From assembly GCA_941918925.1 (NCBI GenBank), contig OW799236.1:117878562-117942561 (forward strand): a DNA stretch of 64,000 bases. Reading direction: 5' to 3'. The stretch comes from Phyto melanocephala (lineage: Eukaryota > Arthropoda > Insecta > Diptera > Rhinophoridae). The translations under genes were made by a program, and so were the position numbers. The notes below the pieces were generated by a model that made no database searches, was not told the DNA's origin, and saw only the letters and a program-made list of their open reading frames with translations. Below, one piece after another: positions 23,427 through 33,749 of this stretch. How positions within the stretch are numbered: the stretch's first letter is position 1; each line of letters opens with the position of its first letter.

Positions 23427-23561
23427 CTTATTGTGAGGGTTGTTATCGTGTGATTTTTATGTCAAAAACGACATAAGTACGACAAGAACCCATTCATTAT
23501 ACTTTGTTATATGTATTACAAAGTAAAAAAGAAAAAAAACGACAACGACACTCACAATAAG
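23427..23561. mobile_element. 135-bp MITE-like inverted repeat
   Basis: The outer ends are CTTATTGTGAG and CTCACAATAAG, with the inverted homology extending inward over about 25 bp with mismatches. Internally there is a second small palindrome around GTCAAAAACGAC. No clear target duplication is visible. It is non-coding and could also be a structured-RNA hairpin. Confidence 0.45.
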
Positions 23562-23603
23562 GTTGTAAATTTTCATATCAAATAGAAAGGCTTGACTGAT
23601 AAG

Positions 23604-23945
23604 CCAGTGCTGATCCAGAGGAAAGGAAAGTAGGATGTTCTAACTTTAGATGGTTCTTGAAACAAAATTGTGAATTAAATAATTTTTAACCTCACTATAT
23701 AGTTTTCAAATGAATCAACCTGTTTAGTAAAATACAGTACATCGTAAGCAAAAAAATAAATTTTCGTAACAAAAGGTCTGCAAGCGCTGGTATGCAAGCG
23801 CTAATCCAGAGGGGAGGAAAGTCGATATGTATTCTAACTTTAGATGGAACAAAATTGTGAATCAAATAATTTTTTAATCTCCTTATGTAGTTTCAAATGG
23901 ATGGTCCTGTTTAGTAAAATACAGTTTATCATAATCAAAATTTGT
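23604..23945 (+). repeat. Diverged tandem duplication, period about 195 bp
   Basis: Two units share AATCCAGAGG-GGAAAG, TTCTAACTTTAGATGG, ACAAAATTGTGAAT, a TAATTTTTTAA/TAACCTC stretch, and CTGTTTAGTAAAATACAG. The second unit starts at about 23797. A weak third echo may follow. No function is apparent. Confidence 0.65.
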
Positions 23946-24161
23946 AAATCCAAGATGGCCAGTACAATTAGACTTTACGAGATGACATTTGAATAAAATT
24001 ATCAAATGGAATGTTATGTCTGAATAAAATAGAGTTTTTTATAATATTCTGATCACATAGTAAAAATGTTTATATTGAAAATGCTTCACTACGCTTAACG
24101 ATTTGATTTTATTCTCTTTAGTAAAAAGTTAAAAATAAGAATTTTCAAAATATAATTAAAC

Positions 24162-25120
24162 CAAGTAAGAGCACTATATTCGGCTATGCCTAATCTTTTA
24201 TACCCACACCAATTTGATGAATTTATTTTTTCGTTATTAACAGTAATCGCTGTGGAATAATATCTTTATATTAAAATATGTATCACTTTCTTTGTATAAC
24301 TGCGATATGCTAGTTAAATGTTTTCGTAATTTTAGTCTCTCAATGAAAGTGGACGTTAAAGTAGGCGTGTCAATAAAGTTTCTGCTAATAAATACAACTT
24401 ATATATTTCAACTAGCTGACCCGACAAACGTTGTTTTGTCATATAAATTATTTGTAGAGAATATTTTGCTAGAAAAAAGTATGTAAGTATGTAAGGGATG
24501 TGGTATATAAGTGAAAGAGGTAGAGAGCGCTGTGAACGGTGACGGAATATAAAAATAACAAAACACCAAACATATATTTTTTTAATTTATTGAAATTGAT
24601 TCTTTAAAATTATATACGTATCGCTAATTATGACAATATTACTAAAAAACAATATCAATCCCTTAATGCAACAGAGTGTACAATATTTTTTGTTATTCCA
24701 TCATTACATTTTGATCTATAACTCCTTTTCTAGTTCATATATATTCGAAATTTTCTTGACTCTAAGTCAATGCGTTTGGAAACAATTCTATTTTATTCGA
24801 TGTTGGAAGAACACGGTTTTTTTGACCTACTCTTGTATTACAAGCTATAACTCTCTTCCTAATATTCTAATTTAGCCCATTTTCAATACCAAACAAACCT
24901 TGTGTAAAAGAAATATTTTGGCAAAATTTGAGCCACCTTGCTCTTTCGTTCCGACCTCTTTCGTGCTATCAAATGACAGATAGACGGACAGATGGACAGA
25001 CGGACGGACATAGCTAGATCGTCATAAGATAAAACCCCTATTCAGAATATATTTACTTTATGGGGTCTAAAGTGGATATTTCGATGTGTTACAAACGGAA
25101 TGACAAAATGAGTAGATATC
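24162..25120 (-). mobile_element. mini-me-type element (copy B)
   Basis: In minus orientation the right end (24162-24210) carries the TTCGGC-type hairpin, slightly decayed, before CTCTTACTTG. The left end (24965-25120) carries the (GTCY)n remnant, ACCCCATAAAGTA and the GTCATTCCGTTTGTAACAC core. It contains the uninterrupted sequence matching the mariner target in copy A (around 24290) and is itself interrupted by a Helitron end at 24412. Confidence 0.7.
24412..24600 (-). mobile_element. Helitron 3' end nested in mini-me copy B
   Basis: In minus orientation the sequence ends TTTGTCGGGTCAGCTAG|T, a CTAGT terminus with the upstream CGGGTCAG block seen in many insect Helitrons. It lies inside a mini-me copy. 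The 5' limit is not clear, about 24.56-24.60 kb. Confidence 0.5.
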
Positions 25121-26224
25121 GTTCTAATTATTTCATCTTGATATGCAATTAAAACAATTTTTTATTTTCATTACGGATTTATTAATCAGATGCTGTATTT
25201 TTAATATTGACAATTAATAAGAAAATTAGCGATTTCCATCTCTGAATATACGAAAAAATATTTATAAACATTTTTTATTAAAAATCAACTTTGTAATGGC
25301 ATTTTTGTTAACTTTCAGCTTTACATGGTTAACATACTGTTTTTAATTATTTATAAAATTCTTTACTTTTAAATCTCCTCAAACTTTACTCACTTCTAGT
25401 ATCCAGCTGCTCTCTTCTTACATTTTTAAAACTAATTCGATGCCCCGTTTTGTACATAAAGTATGTAAACGGTGACATGTTATTAAATTAGAGAAGAAAC
25501 AATTTGCTTACCACTCTTCTCCCTACATACACTTTAAGCTGGAAACCCGAAACACTTCAATAAAATAAAGCTTAAATGAAATGTAAAAAAAAGTTACATA
25601 AAATTATATAAATTATTAATAAAATGCATTAAAAAAAATCGCAAAAATTATATTTCATCAGATAATTTCCAACGACTTATTTACAATGACAGAAGAACTG
25701 TGGCAACAAGTATTTCAATATACTAACTGGATCTCTCTAGCCAGTAGAGATAAGCCAGTCTGTGTTTAAGTTTATTTTAAAACTAGCTTTTGCTGGAGTG
25801 TTTAATATTGAAGAAAAAAAATTTTAATAATAGTGCGTAAGTTCACAGATGAAATTTATATTTTGTAATAATATTTTGTTGTTTCTATCTATACATTAAA
25901 CACCTTGGGTGGTAAAATTTTTTTTTGTAATGTTAATATTATTGGAAATTTTTACTCTTAAGCCTAATATTCTGTTCCAATTTCCAAAATATGTTGAGCA
26001 TCATTAGTTATTTCACACAAAGAATTTGACATACAAAAATAATTTTTGAGTCGAGCAAAAAAAATAAATAAATAAATTTATCATTTTTTGTTTTGAATTT
26101 CGTACGAAATAATTATTGTTCATATTATTTTATACTAAATAAAATGTTGCATGAATGTTGACAGAAACATTTCATAATCAAATTTCTGTAATAAACACAG
26201 TACTAATTAGGACACATTATTTCA
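25121..26224. other. No recognisable gene
   Basis: AT-rich sequence without supported features. Confidence 0.55.
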
Positions 26225-26325
26225 TATGTATTTTTTCCGGGGTGCCCCGGTAGACTTGTCAGTAAGTGTGCTGGTCTGCTAGTTTGTTGGGGGTTGTGGG
26301 TTTGATTCCCTCCATAGACTCTGTA

Positions 26326-27772
26326 CCCATGTTCTGTAACTTTAGTGAGAACTTCTCGCATCGAAAAGTCATGAAACAAAATATCCCACCGTTTCTCGAT
26401 GTGTGAGAAAAAAGTGTATCTGTAACTCATGGCGAAAAATACCATTTATGATTACGTTGTTACGTTAGAGCTATCAAAAATTATACTTAATTATAAGAAG
26501 AAGGAGAAAAAAAAATAAACTTTAGAAGTGCGGAAATAATAATACATATAAAATTTAGAAAATAAAAGTGTTTAAAAAAATAAGTGCAGAAGAAAGAAAT
26601 AAAATGTACAATGCAGCTTTAGTTAGAGCGGTTGGGGATGATGAAAGGAATATGTTGCGGATTCATTGCAAAAGGTTGTGCGATTCAACAGACTCTTTTG
26701 AAATGCCGGAGAATTGATTTAAGGAACTATATCGCTTAAGCAGATCATCAGCAATGGTTCTGCTTGAAGGCACCTTTTATGAGAAAAGGTGTAAGGAATA
26801 CAAATTTGCCTTCACTTTCCAAGACATTGGTAACATTGTTTCCTTTTGATGATAAACATAATGATGATGGTGGTGTATTTAGGATTTTTGTTTAGGACAC
26901 ACGACATACAAATTAAACAATTTGGTTAAACAATAAACACTTTTTGTAAATATTTAAGGTCTAAATAAAAAAGGAATAAAAAAATTATAAAAGTTATTTC
27001 GAAATTGAAATAAAAAAAAATAAATGAAAAGAATTTAGCAATTTTATTTAGTTAGTTAGTTTTTTTTAACTTTAAATGACTTTGATGATTGTAAAAATAT
27101 AATCAATATAAAATAAAATCTATCTTTTTTAGAAATATAAAAACTTTTGTAAATTAAACAAAGATAGTTACCATAAATTATTTCCCGTAGTCAGAAAATT
27201 TATAACCTCAAATTTAAAGTAATTAATTTTTCATTTCCTAATTTCTTTCTTTTACATACATAAAAGTTTAAAGCACAAAAAAAAAACATTATTTCAATTA
27301 CAAAATATTTTATAGAAGGTTCGATAGTTTAAACTCGATATCTAATTTTCCTTTTTGTTGCTTTGAAACCAGCATAATTTTCTTAACGATAACAAATTTA
27401 TAATATTAATACATACATATGTATGCATTAATAATAAAAAAAAACATTTAAACTTTACATTTTCCATATTTTTGTCACTGATTTTTGACTTTTTATATTT
27501 TTTGGCTCAAAGTTTTTGCAATCTCGCGGTCTTTTTGTTTGTGACTTATTTTGACAGTTCAAAGTGAGAAGTTCTCGCCTGAAAACTTTACAGAAACACT
27601 TTTTTTATGGCTTACGAGTATTTTTCTTACGTGACAGGTATTTCTCGCATGAATAGTTACAGAAACAGTACAGTGAGAAAAAACAGCTGTTTGTTTCGAT
27701 TTGTTGTATTTCTGTACCAATTTACATGTTTCAAGTGAAAAGTTTCTCGTAGCGAGAGTTACAGAACATGGG
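26326..27772 (+). mobile_element. Decayed Harbinger-like DNA transposon inserted in the SINE
   Basis: The ends are inverted: CCCATGTTCTGTAAC on the left and GTTACAGAACATGGG on the right. Related TGAGAA...TTCTCGC and CTGTAAC motifs recur as subterminal repeats at both ends. An internal plus-strand fragment resembles the N-terminus of a PIF/Harbinger nuclease. The remainder is AT-rich and non-coding, so the element is internally deleted or decayed. No clean 3-bp target duplication can be read at the junctions (GTA versus CAC). Confidence 0.65.
26604..26849 (+). pseudogene. PIF/Harbinger-type transposase N-terminal fragment
   Basis: From an ATG at 26604 the frame runs 37 codons to an in-frame TGA (26715-26717), then continues in the same frame to another stop at 26847. 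Around the internal stop the translation reads DSTDSFEMPEN, stop, FKELYRLSRSSAMVLLEG. This resembles the conserved N-terminal block of Harbinger nucleases (D-P-F-x-L-P-x-x-x-F-x-x-L-F-R-L-x-K). The DDE core is absent downstream. It sits inside a TIR-bounded element, which supports the assignment. Family resemblance is by eye only. Confidence 0.45.
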
Positions 27773-27930
27773 CACTGGACTGGTCTGCTTCTCTTTCTCT
27801 TCTATTCTAACTGTTCTATTTATATGGAGCGCACAACATGCCTTTTGGGCATAAGTGTATACCTAACGTGGGCTTGGGCTTTTAGTGCCCCTTCTTTTCA
27901 ACCTAACCTAACCTATGATTTTTTGATTTA

Positions 27931-28196
27931 TGGAGTTTGACAATAGTTTGCAATATTGAACAGAATACCTGCCTTTAAACACATATGTTTGTGCATGTGT
28001 TAGTAGCAACTTTTAAAGATTACAACTCCTAAAGTACTGAACCAATTTTAATGTTAGATTAACGACTGTGCACATCTGCGGAAAAAAGTGATTTTGCAAC
28101 ATTATTCTATAGATATTTCTTATAAATTTTTTAATATGGAGTTTGACAACAGTTCCTATGAAATATTGAACAGAATAGCAGTCTTTAAATTCGAAT
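27931..28196 (+). repeat. Diverged direct repeat, offset about 206 bp
   Basis: TGGAGTTTGACAA, then AATATTGAACAGAATA and CTTTAAA, occur at 27931-27985 and again at 28138-28192. The spacer contains a sequence on the theme of AACTCCTAAAGTACTGAACC. This may be the interior of an unrecognised element. Confidence 0.5.
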
Positions 28197-28243
28197 ATGT
28201 TTTACTTTCGAAATTAAAGGATTTTTTTATTTTTAAAGTTTAA

Positions 28244-28342
28244 GGGCTGTATTCATAAAAAAGGCTTATTTGACAAATTTCTGTTCAACATCTGTCAAAT
28301 AAGCCTTTAATAAACCTTAAATATTTTTTATGAATACGGCCC
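28244..28342. mobile_element. 99-bp hairpin MITE with Harbinger-like ends
   Basis: The ends are GGGCTGTATTCATAAAAAAG and GGGCCGTATTCATAAAAAAT in reverse complement. A second inverted repeat, AGGCTTATTTGACA / TGTCAAATAAGCCT, sits at the centre around a 17-nt loop, so the whole element can fold. The flanks are TAA and TTA. The CGTATTCATAA terminal theme recalls the outer ends of the complete Harbinger at 30.1 kb (CGGCCTTATTCATAAC), suggesting a related TIR family. Confidence 0.7.
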
Positions 28343-28345
28343 TTA

Positions 28346-30106
28346 TTGTTTTAGATGAACTTTGTATAGTAAAGTAAACTATTTGATAGTAAGAAGTTTA
28401 TAGAAATCTCTAAGAAACACAGCTTATACACCAAAATATTTTATCAGAACCATTTTTGGATAAGAGCATATTCACACGGCATTTTAATGAAAAATATATA
28501 TGGGTCCAGCTAGATCATATGTGTTGTATTATACATGTGCTCAGTGCAGTTAAATGCATACTTAAATATGTTTCCTTCAATATCGTTATAAGAATTTCTT
28601 TTGTCAATATTTATAGCCAAATAAGTACCTAAAATATTAAGTGTCTATCTTAGTGTTAACTATGTCAAAATAATGTTTCAAACTAAAAAAATGTCTGGCC
28701 ACACTAGTGCGTTAGACGAAGAGTTAAAAACTTTTGTCTGATAAAATCTTTTTCGCTAAAACCTTTAAAGCATTTTTTTTTGTTATTTAAAAGCTTGCTT
28801 GTTTTCAAACGTTATTTCAATTTTAAAATAGCTGTACCCCATTTTTCACGTTGGAGTTGTTATCAAGATTCCGGTATCTTTATTCCTAATTTTGAATCAA
28901 AACTTTTTTAATTTAAATTACCTAAACACATTTGGAAAACCAAAATATAACTGCAGCACCAACTAACTTGATATTTGTAATAGATATTGCTTAATAAACT
29001 TCTACTCATTTTTAGCTTAATTGACTTCAAATGTGGTGTAAACTATAAATGTTTTGTCCCAAACAAATATTTCCAAATCGCCAATTATGACTTTTTCAAT
29101 ACAGAGCAGCATTTTTTTTGCATCTTTTGCTTTACAATTTATTTGATTTTCTACACAAATCAACAATTTATGATTTACAGCAGTGTACACAAAAGGAAAA
29201 TCAAAAACCAATGTAAAAATATTTGTGTTTGAAAATTTTTCTTTTATAAATTATGGAGCTGGGCACAAAAATAAATGAAACACAAAATGCAAGCAACATA
29301 TGTTATTATGCAACATGTTGCCATAATTATAAAAAGAGTTAATGCGTTAGAGTGTATAAATAAATGTTAAGAACTAGTGTTATTTAGGATTAATTGAGCA
29401 TTTGAGAATTACGAAAAAAAAAAAATAAAACAAAATGCTTGAAATAAAACCTGTCTCTAGTTTACTGCCATAAAATTTCTTTAATAATTTTGCTTTGAAT
29501 TCAGAGATACAGAAATTTAAATAATTAAAAACTTCATTATTATTATTAATGACTCATATGAAATAGTGAAAAAATTCTTGCACAAAAGAATCAAATGCAA
29601 ATGATTTTGAAAATCATTTACCATAATTGTCAATTGCACATATGTGTGCCACTAGTGAGTGGTGATGTTGGTAAATGCAAGTATTAGAAACAGCAGCATG
29701 AAGTACAACAAACAACAGCCAAGACCTTCAGACGCCAGAGTCGAGATTGTAATAATAAAAAAAAAAATTTCTTTTTATTTTATTGCATATTATTTGCTAA
29801 AAGTAATTTTAATTTATTAACAACCAGTTTACACGTATTAGAACAGAGATTTCCACTCAATCATAAAATGGGCTGATTTTGAGTTGTAATGTTTTATGAA
29901 AATTTTTTGGATATCCTCATATTGTTCAATTATTTTTCAGACAATGTTTATGAAATTTCCTCTTCCCTTCATTTAAAGAGTTTTCAAAATATTTATTTTA
30001 TAGAAAGTTTTTAAAAAATTTTTTAAATTTTTGTGAAATGTAATCTAGTCTTTTAAAATGTTTATAGTTTCTTTTTTTATAGAAGTTTTTTCTTAGTAAA
30101 TACTAA
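28346..30106. other. No recognisable gene
   Basis: AT-rich sequence. Short open frames near 28.99-29.23 kb on both strands have no motif. Confidence 0.55.
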
Positions 30107-30412
30107 CGGCCTTATTCATAACAAAAAGTTAGCCACAGTTTATACACTACGTACAACGAGCTGCTAACTAGAATGCCGATTAAGCTTGGCAGCTCGTTGG
30201 CACAGAGTTTATTCATAACAAACTTTTATCCATCTGCCAACTTATCATAAATCAACTCTGAAATTTCATGATACTCCTAAAAAATGCAACCATTTTTTGT
30301 ATATCATCCCTAATTTTGACATTTCCTGTTTTTTCATCCAAACTAACAATTTTTAAAATTAAAAAAGAAATTTCAAAAAAGAAATAAACGAACAATATAA
30401 GTTTTTATAAAA

Positions 30413-31172
30413 ATGGAAAAACAAGGTAAACGCTCTGTAAATTGGGAACAGGATGATAAGGTAGGCAAACAAATATTGGCAATGTATAACAATAATAACA
30501 AATATTTTTTAGGATTTACTATCAAACCTAGTTTTAGAAAAATTGGATGTTATAGAAAATGCAAAAATCGACACCAACACCAATAAAAAGAAAAAAGAAG
30601 CATGGAATATTGTTAACAATCTATTCAACAAAGTTTCGAAACACAACAGAACATTGGAACAAATTCAGAACCAGTGGCGCAAAACTAAGTCCATTGCGAA
30701 AACAAAAAACTCTGCATATATCAGACAAACAAAGCAGACAGGTGGTGGTCCAGCACCTGAACCTTTAAACATCGTTGAGGAGGAGTTAGTTTGCCGATTA
30801 CCGAAGCACTTCGAAATTGATACAAATATTTATGATAGCAATTCGCAAATGATTGATACATATTCAGCAGATAAAACGGATTGTGAAGTTTTAAATGTTG
30901 AAGAAGACACCCCAATTAAAATCCAAACAGTTTCAAAAAGAAAAAAAAAGTGTCCAATTGAATTTGATAATGAAAATAAAAAAAGAATACAGCTATTAGA
31001 CATAAGCATTAAACAAAAGGAATTAGAAATTAAACATGCGGAAGAATACCACAATTTACAAAAAAACAGAATAGAAAAATTACAACTACAAGAAAACGAA
31101 GAGCACATTCTAAGAGCTGAAAAACTTAAACTAGAAATTGAAAAATTAAAAAAAAATGGATTTTTTACATAA
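30413..31172 (+). CDS. Harbinger Myb/SANT-like DNA-binding protein
   Basis: The gene has two exons, 30413-30460 and 30513-31172, separated by a 52-bp GT..AG intron in phase 0, giving 235 residues. The N-terminal 80 residues (exon 1 SVNWEQDDK, then a long helix, then EAWNIVNNLFNK and IQNQWRKTK) have the W...AW...F...L/I...W spacing of the Myb/SANT-like domain found in Harbinger accessory proteins. The middle is acidic. The C-terminal 70 residues are a Lys/Glu/Leu-rich coiled coil (IKQKELEIKHAEEY and onward) ending shortly before the stop. In this superfamily such proteins bind the element ends and carry the nuclease into the nucleus. The ATG at 30413 is chosen because it adds the first Trp of the domain and splices in frame. 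The gene converges with the transposase gene 517 bp away. Confidence 0.85.
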
Positions 31173-31689
31173 TTAAGTCTTAGTTTTAACCAAATATGAT
31201 TTGAATTTTTTTATTTTATCTATTTTTTTGTTATTAAATGAATTATTTTTTTTTTTTATTAAGTAAACTAGTTTTTTTTTAATTAAATGAATAATTATTT
31301 TATTTTTGTATATTGTTAAGACTTTTCTCTTTAATAAAATGAAATATTATTTAGTTTTAGTAATTTGTGATTTATAATTTTTTTTTTTCAATAAAACGAA
31401 TGTTTTTTATAATGCAAATCAAGAAATTTTATTATTAAAGAAAACATTGTTAGTTACATTAAATTAATGACGGTAGAAAAGGCTGACTTATAATAAAAAA
31501 AAACTGTGATGAAAGAATTCATATAAATATATAAACATATGTATATAAATATATGTATATACATATATGTTGTATTTGCGATATACGTATGTATGTGCAA
31601 TGTAAAGAATTTTCATAAAAGTTGCCCAAGCGTTTGTTAAAAAACAAATTCATTATAAAAATGGCAAGTACCGCTTGACATTTGGAAAT

Positions 31690-32886
31690 TTAAAAATTTT
31701 GCTGAATGTAAATATCCCGAGAATTGTTTTCATCTTCGGTGCTATCCTGAAAAGTTCCACTTTCTAAAAGATTACTTTGGACGTCGTTTTCATCTGTAAA
31801 AATTAAAATAAAAAAATAAACAAGTTGTAAATAAACATACATACATATTTTTTATAACTATGTAGTAAATAATTTAATCTTACCGAAATTTTGCTCTTCA
31901 TATATAATCGATAAATTATGAAGAACGGCTAGAGCTACAATTAAAACTTTTCCATTTCTTTTTGAAATTCGCATTTTTTCTAACAGGATGCGGAATCTAC
32001 TTTTCCAAACACCGAAAACTCTTTCTACAGTATTTCTCGTTTTAATGTGAGCTTTGTTGTACATTTCTTCCTTTATATTTCTTGGGTTCTGTACAGGCGT
32101 AAATAAATAGTTCGTGCACTTGTAACCACCGTCCCCTAATAATCGACCCATAAACGTACCTTCCTCAAATCTCTCTTTAATTTTGCTTTCGTTAAATATT
32201 CTGGAGTCGTGTGTGCTTCCTCTCCAGCAGGCAACTATATCAGTAATTTTTAACCCGGCATCACAAACAACCTGGTTATATCGAAAATAAAAATATGTAA
32301 AATAGTCAATTTCATTTAAATAATTTTACGCAAAAAATACCTGTACGTTTAAAGAGAAGTACCCCTTTCGATTTACATATAATTGGGCATCGTCGCCACC
32401 TACAGCTTGAATACGAATGTGAGTACAATCAATAGCCCCTATTACCTTTTTTAATCCAGCAATTTTTTTAAATTTCTCCATCTCGACAATTTGTTCCTCA
32501 GCTAATGTTGCCATTTTAATAAAAGTTTGTGATTTTTTGGCGAACGCCTGGGCAACCTTAGCACAAACTCTACTCATCGTGGGTTGGGAAAAACCATGGT
32601 ACTCAGCACAATCATCTTGTACCTGATTTCGGCCCCAACACCGTAATGCTGCAAGCACTTGTATGTATGGTGGAATGCTACCACCATTCGTTTTGCCTTT
32701 ACCTTTAAGATCAGCCTCCACTAACTTTATCAATTTTCTGCAATTTTCCTTAGAAAATCTATATTTCATACGAAATACCTCCTCGCTGTATTCCAAAAAT
32801 GGGTTTCTTCTTTTTTTAAAATTTTTTTTTGATCTCTTACGGACTCTTAAATACTCCAAATTATCTAAACTATCGAGTGTTTCCAT
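31690..32886 (-). CDS. Harbinger DDE transposase (HARBI1-like nuclease)
   Basis: Three exons read on the minus strand: 32886-32341, 32271-31884 and 31793-31690. The introns are 69 and 90 bp with GT..AG borders. Together they encode 345 residues, the usual length for this family. Conserved blocks occur in order: an N-terminal basic region, FRMKYRFSKENCRKL, the HTH-like QDDCAEYHGFSQPTMSRV, and GAIDCTHIRI with Asp153. They are followed by GSTHDSRIF, GDGGY with Asp229, TVERVFGVWKSRF with Glu265, and a C-terminal acidic tail ending QQNF. The DDE triad is therefore intact. Reading on past the second donor gives only a short unrelated extension, whereas splicing restores the acidic tail, which is why three exons are preferred. 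The enzyme cuts and joins element DNA in the nucleus together with the Myb-like protein. Confidence 0.92.
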
Positions 32887-33086
32887 AATTTATTTTTCGT
32901 GCACAAAAATTTTTATTTCTTTCTTTATAATTTTTTTTGACACAGAACAGCTGTTTTTCACAAGTTGGCAAACGTTTGGCAGCTCGTTAACAAGAGTTTA
33001 GCAAATCGTTAGCCAGAGTTTGGCATGTGTGTTATGAATAAACTCTATGCTAACTTTATGCCAACTTTTTGTTATGAATAAGGCCG

Positions 33087-33518
33087 TTAACTCTTTCAAC
33101 TTATTTAATTTTAATTCAAATAAAATTAAAATTTTAACCCAATTAATTGTAAAAAAATAAAAACTCATAATAGAGCATATCCTCCTACTTCTAGTATTCT
33201 TCCAACTAAAATTATCGACCCAGAAACAGGAGCTTAAACATGAGCTTTAGGTAATCACAAATGAACTACAAATATTAACTTTTATCATATTATCAGATTG
33301 TATTTTTTTTTTTTTTTTTTTTCCAAAAAAAAATAGAAAAAAATTTTGAAATTTATTTTTTTTTATAAATTTTTTTTTGGAAAATCGTTTTATTAAAAAT
33401 TTTTAGAAAATAATTTCATTATAAATATTTAAATTTTAAACAAAATTTCCATGGATAATTTCTTTTTCAGTTTAAATTTTTGAGAAATTTTCTATTTTTT
33501 AAATTTTGATAGAATATA
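33087..33518. other. No recognisable gene
   Basis: Extremely AT-rich sequence with a long T-run near 33304-33321. Confidence 0.6.
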
Positions 33519-33749
33519 TCGTCGTTGCTCTGACAAATTCATTTATGTGTTTTTTACTGAATTTTTAGGGGATCATAAAAAACATTTTATGTTACAGTAT
33601 TAAACTTACGCATATTGACTATTGTTTATTTTTCAACCAATCAAGGTATCCTTAAACGGTTTGATGTACGACCAATAAACCTTCAAAGTCGAGCAATAAA
33701 CAAAATTTTAGAAATTGTCACATAACCGATTACGTTAGAGCAGCGACGA
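33519..33749. mobile_element. 231-bp TIR element carrying a reverse-transcriptase-like relic
   Basis: The ends are TCGTCGTTGCTCTGAC and TCGTCGCTGCTCTAAC in reverse complement, flanked by TA on both sides. The interior in two plus-strand frames gives THIDYCLFFN then LKRFDVRPINLQSRAINKIL. This resembles the region after the reverse transcriptase domain of jockey/RTE-type LINEs (H-x-D-Y-C, then L-Q-x-x-A-I). A MITE that has captured LINE sequence, or one inserted around it, are both possible. The coding resemblance is weak. Confidence 0.5.

Larger units (their letters stand above)
26237..27913 (+). mobile_element. tRNA-derived SINE with LINE-like tail, split by a DNA transposon
   Basis: The head (26237-26325) is tRNA-like. 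An A-box-like region lies at GGTAGACTTGTCAGTAAG, and a good B box, GGGTTTGATTCCC, about 50 bp downstream, consistent with internal Pol III promotion. The body resumes at 27773 and ends with ATGGAGCGCACAACATGCC, a GGGCTTTTA block and a CAACCTAACCTAACC tail. That tail is colinear with the last 90 bp of the LINE at 3.3 kb, and SINEs commonly borrow a LINE 3' end for mobilisation. The likely target duplications TATGTATTTTTT (26225-26236) and TATGATTTTTT (27914-27924) differ by one base indel. With the 1447-bp insertion removed the SINE is about 230 bp. Confidence 0.7.
30107..33086. mobile_element. Apparently complete PIF/Harbinger transposon (2,980 bp)
   Basis: The outer termini are CGGCCTTATTCATAACAAAA on each side in inverted orientation, identical for about 24 bp before diverging. 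Each end holds a second, inner inverted TTTATTCATAACA motif (around 30209 and 33034). The flanks are TAA and TTA, compatible with the 3-bp TWA preference of the superfamily, although they are not identical. The element carries two convergent intron-containing genes: a Myb/SANT-like protein (plus strand) and a DDE nuclease (minus strand). Both frames are intact and the catalytic residues are present, so the element may be recently active. Confidence 0.9.

Noticed and set aside
26237..26325. Functional tRNA gene
   Set aside because: No complete cloverleaf or acceptor pairing. It is followed by a SINE body, not a T-run terminator.
26203..26445. 80-codon minus-strand frame across the tRNA-like SINE head
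   Set aside because: The tRNA-like boxes and the transposon junction explain the sequence. The frame crosses two unrelated elements.
30559..31108. Other-frame and antisense open frames over the Myb-like gene
   Set aside because: They are shadows of the intact two-exon gene, whose domain and coiled coil are clear.
32663..33001. 112-codon plus-strand frame over the nuclease gene start
   Set aside because: Antisense shadow of transposase exon 1. Composition is F/S/L-rich.
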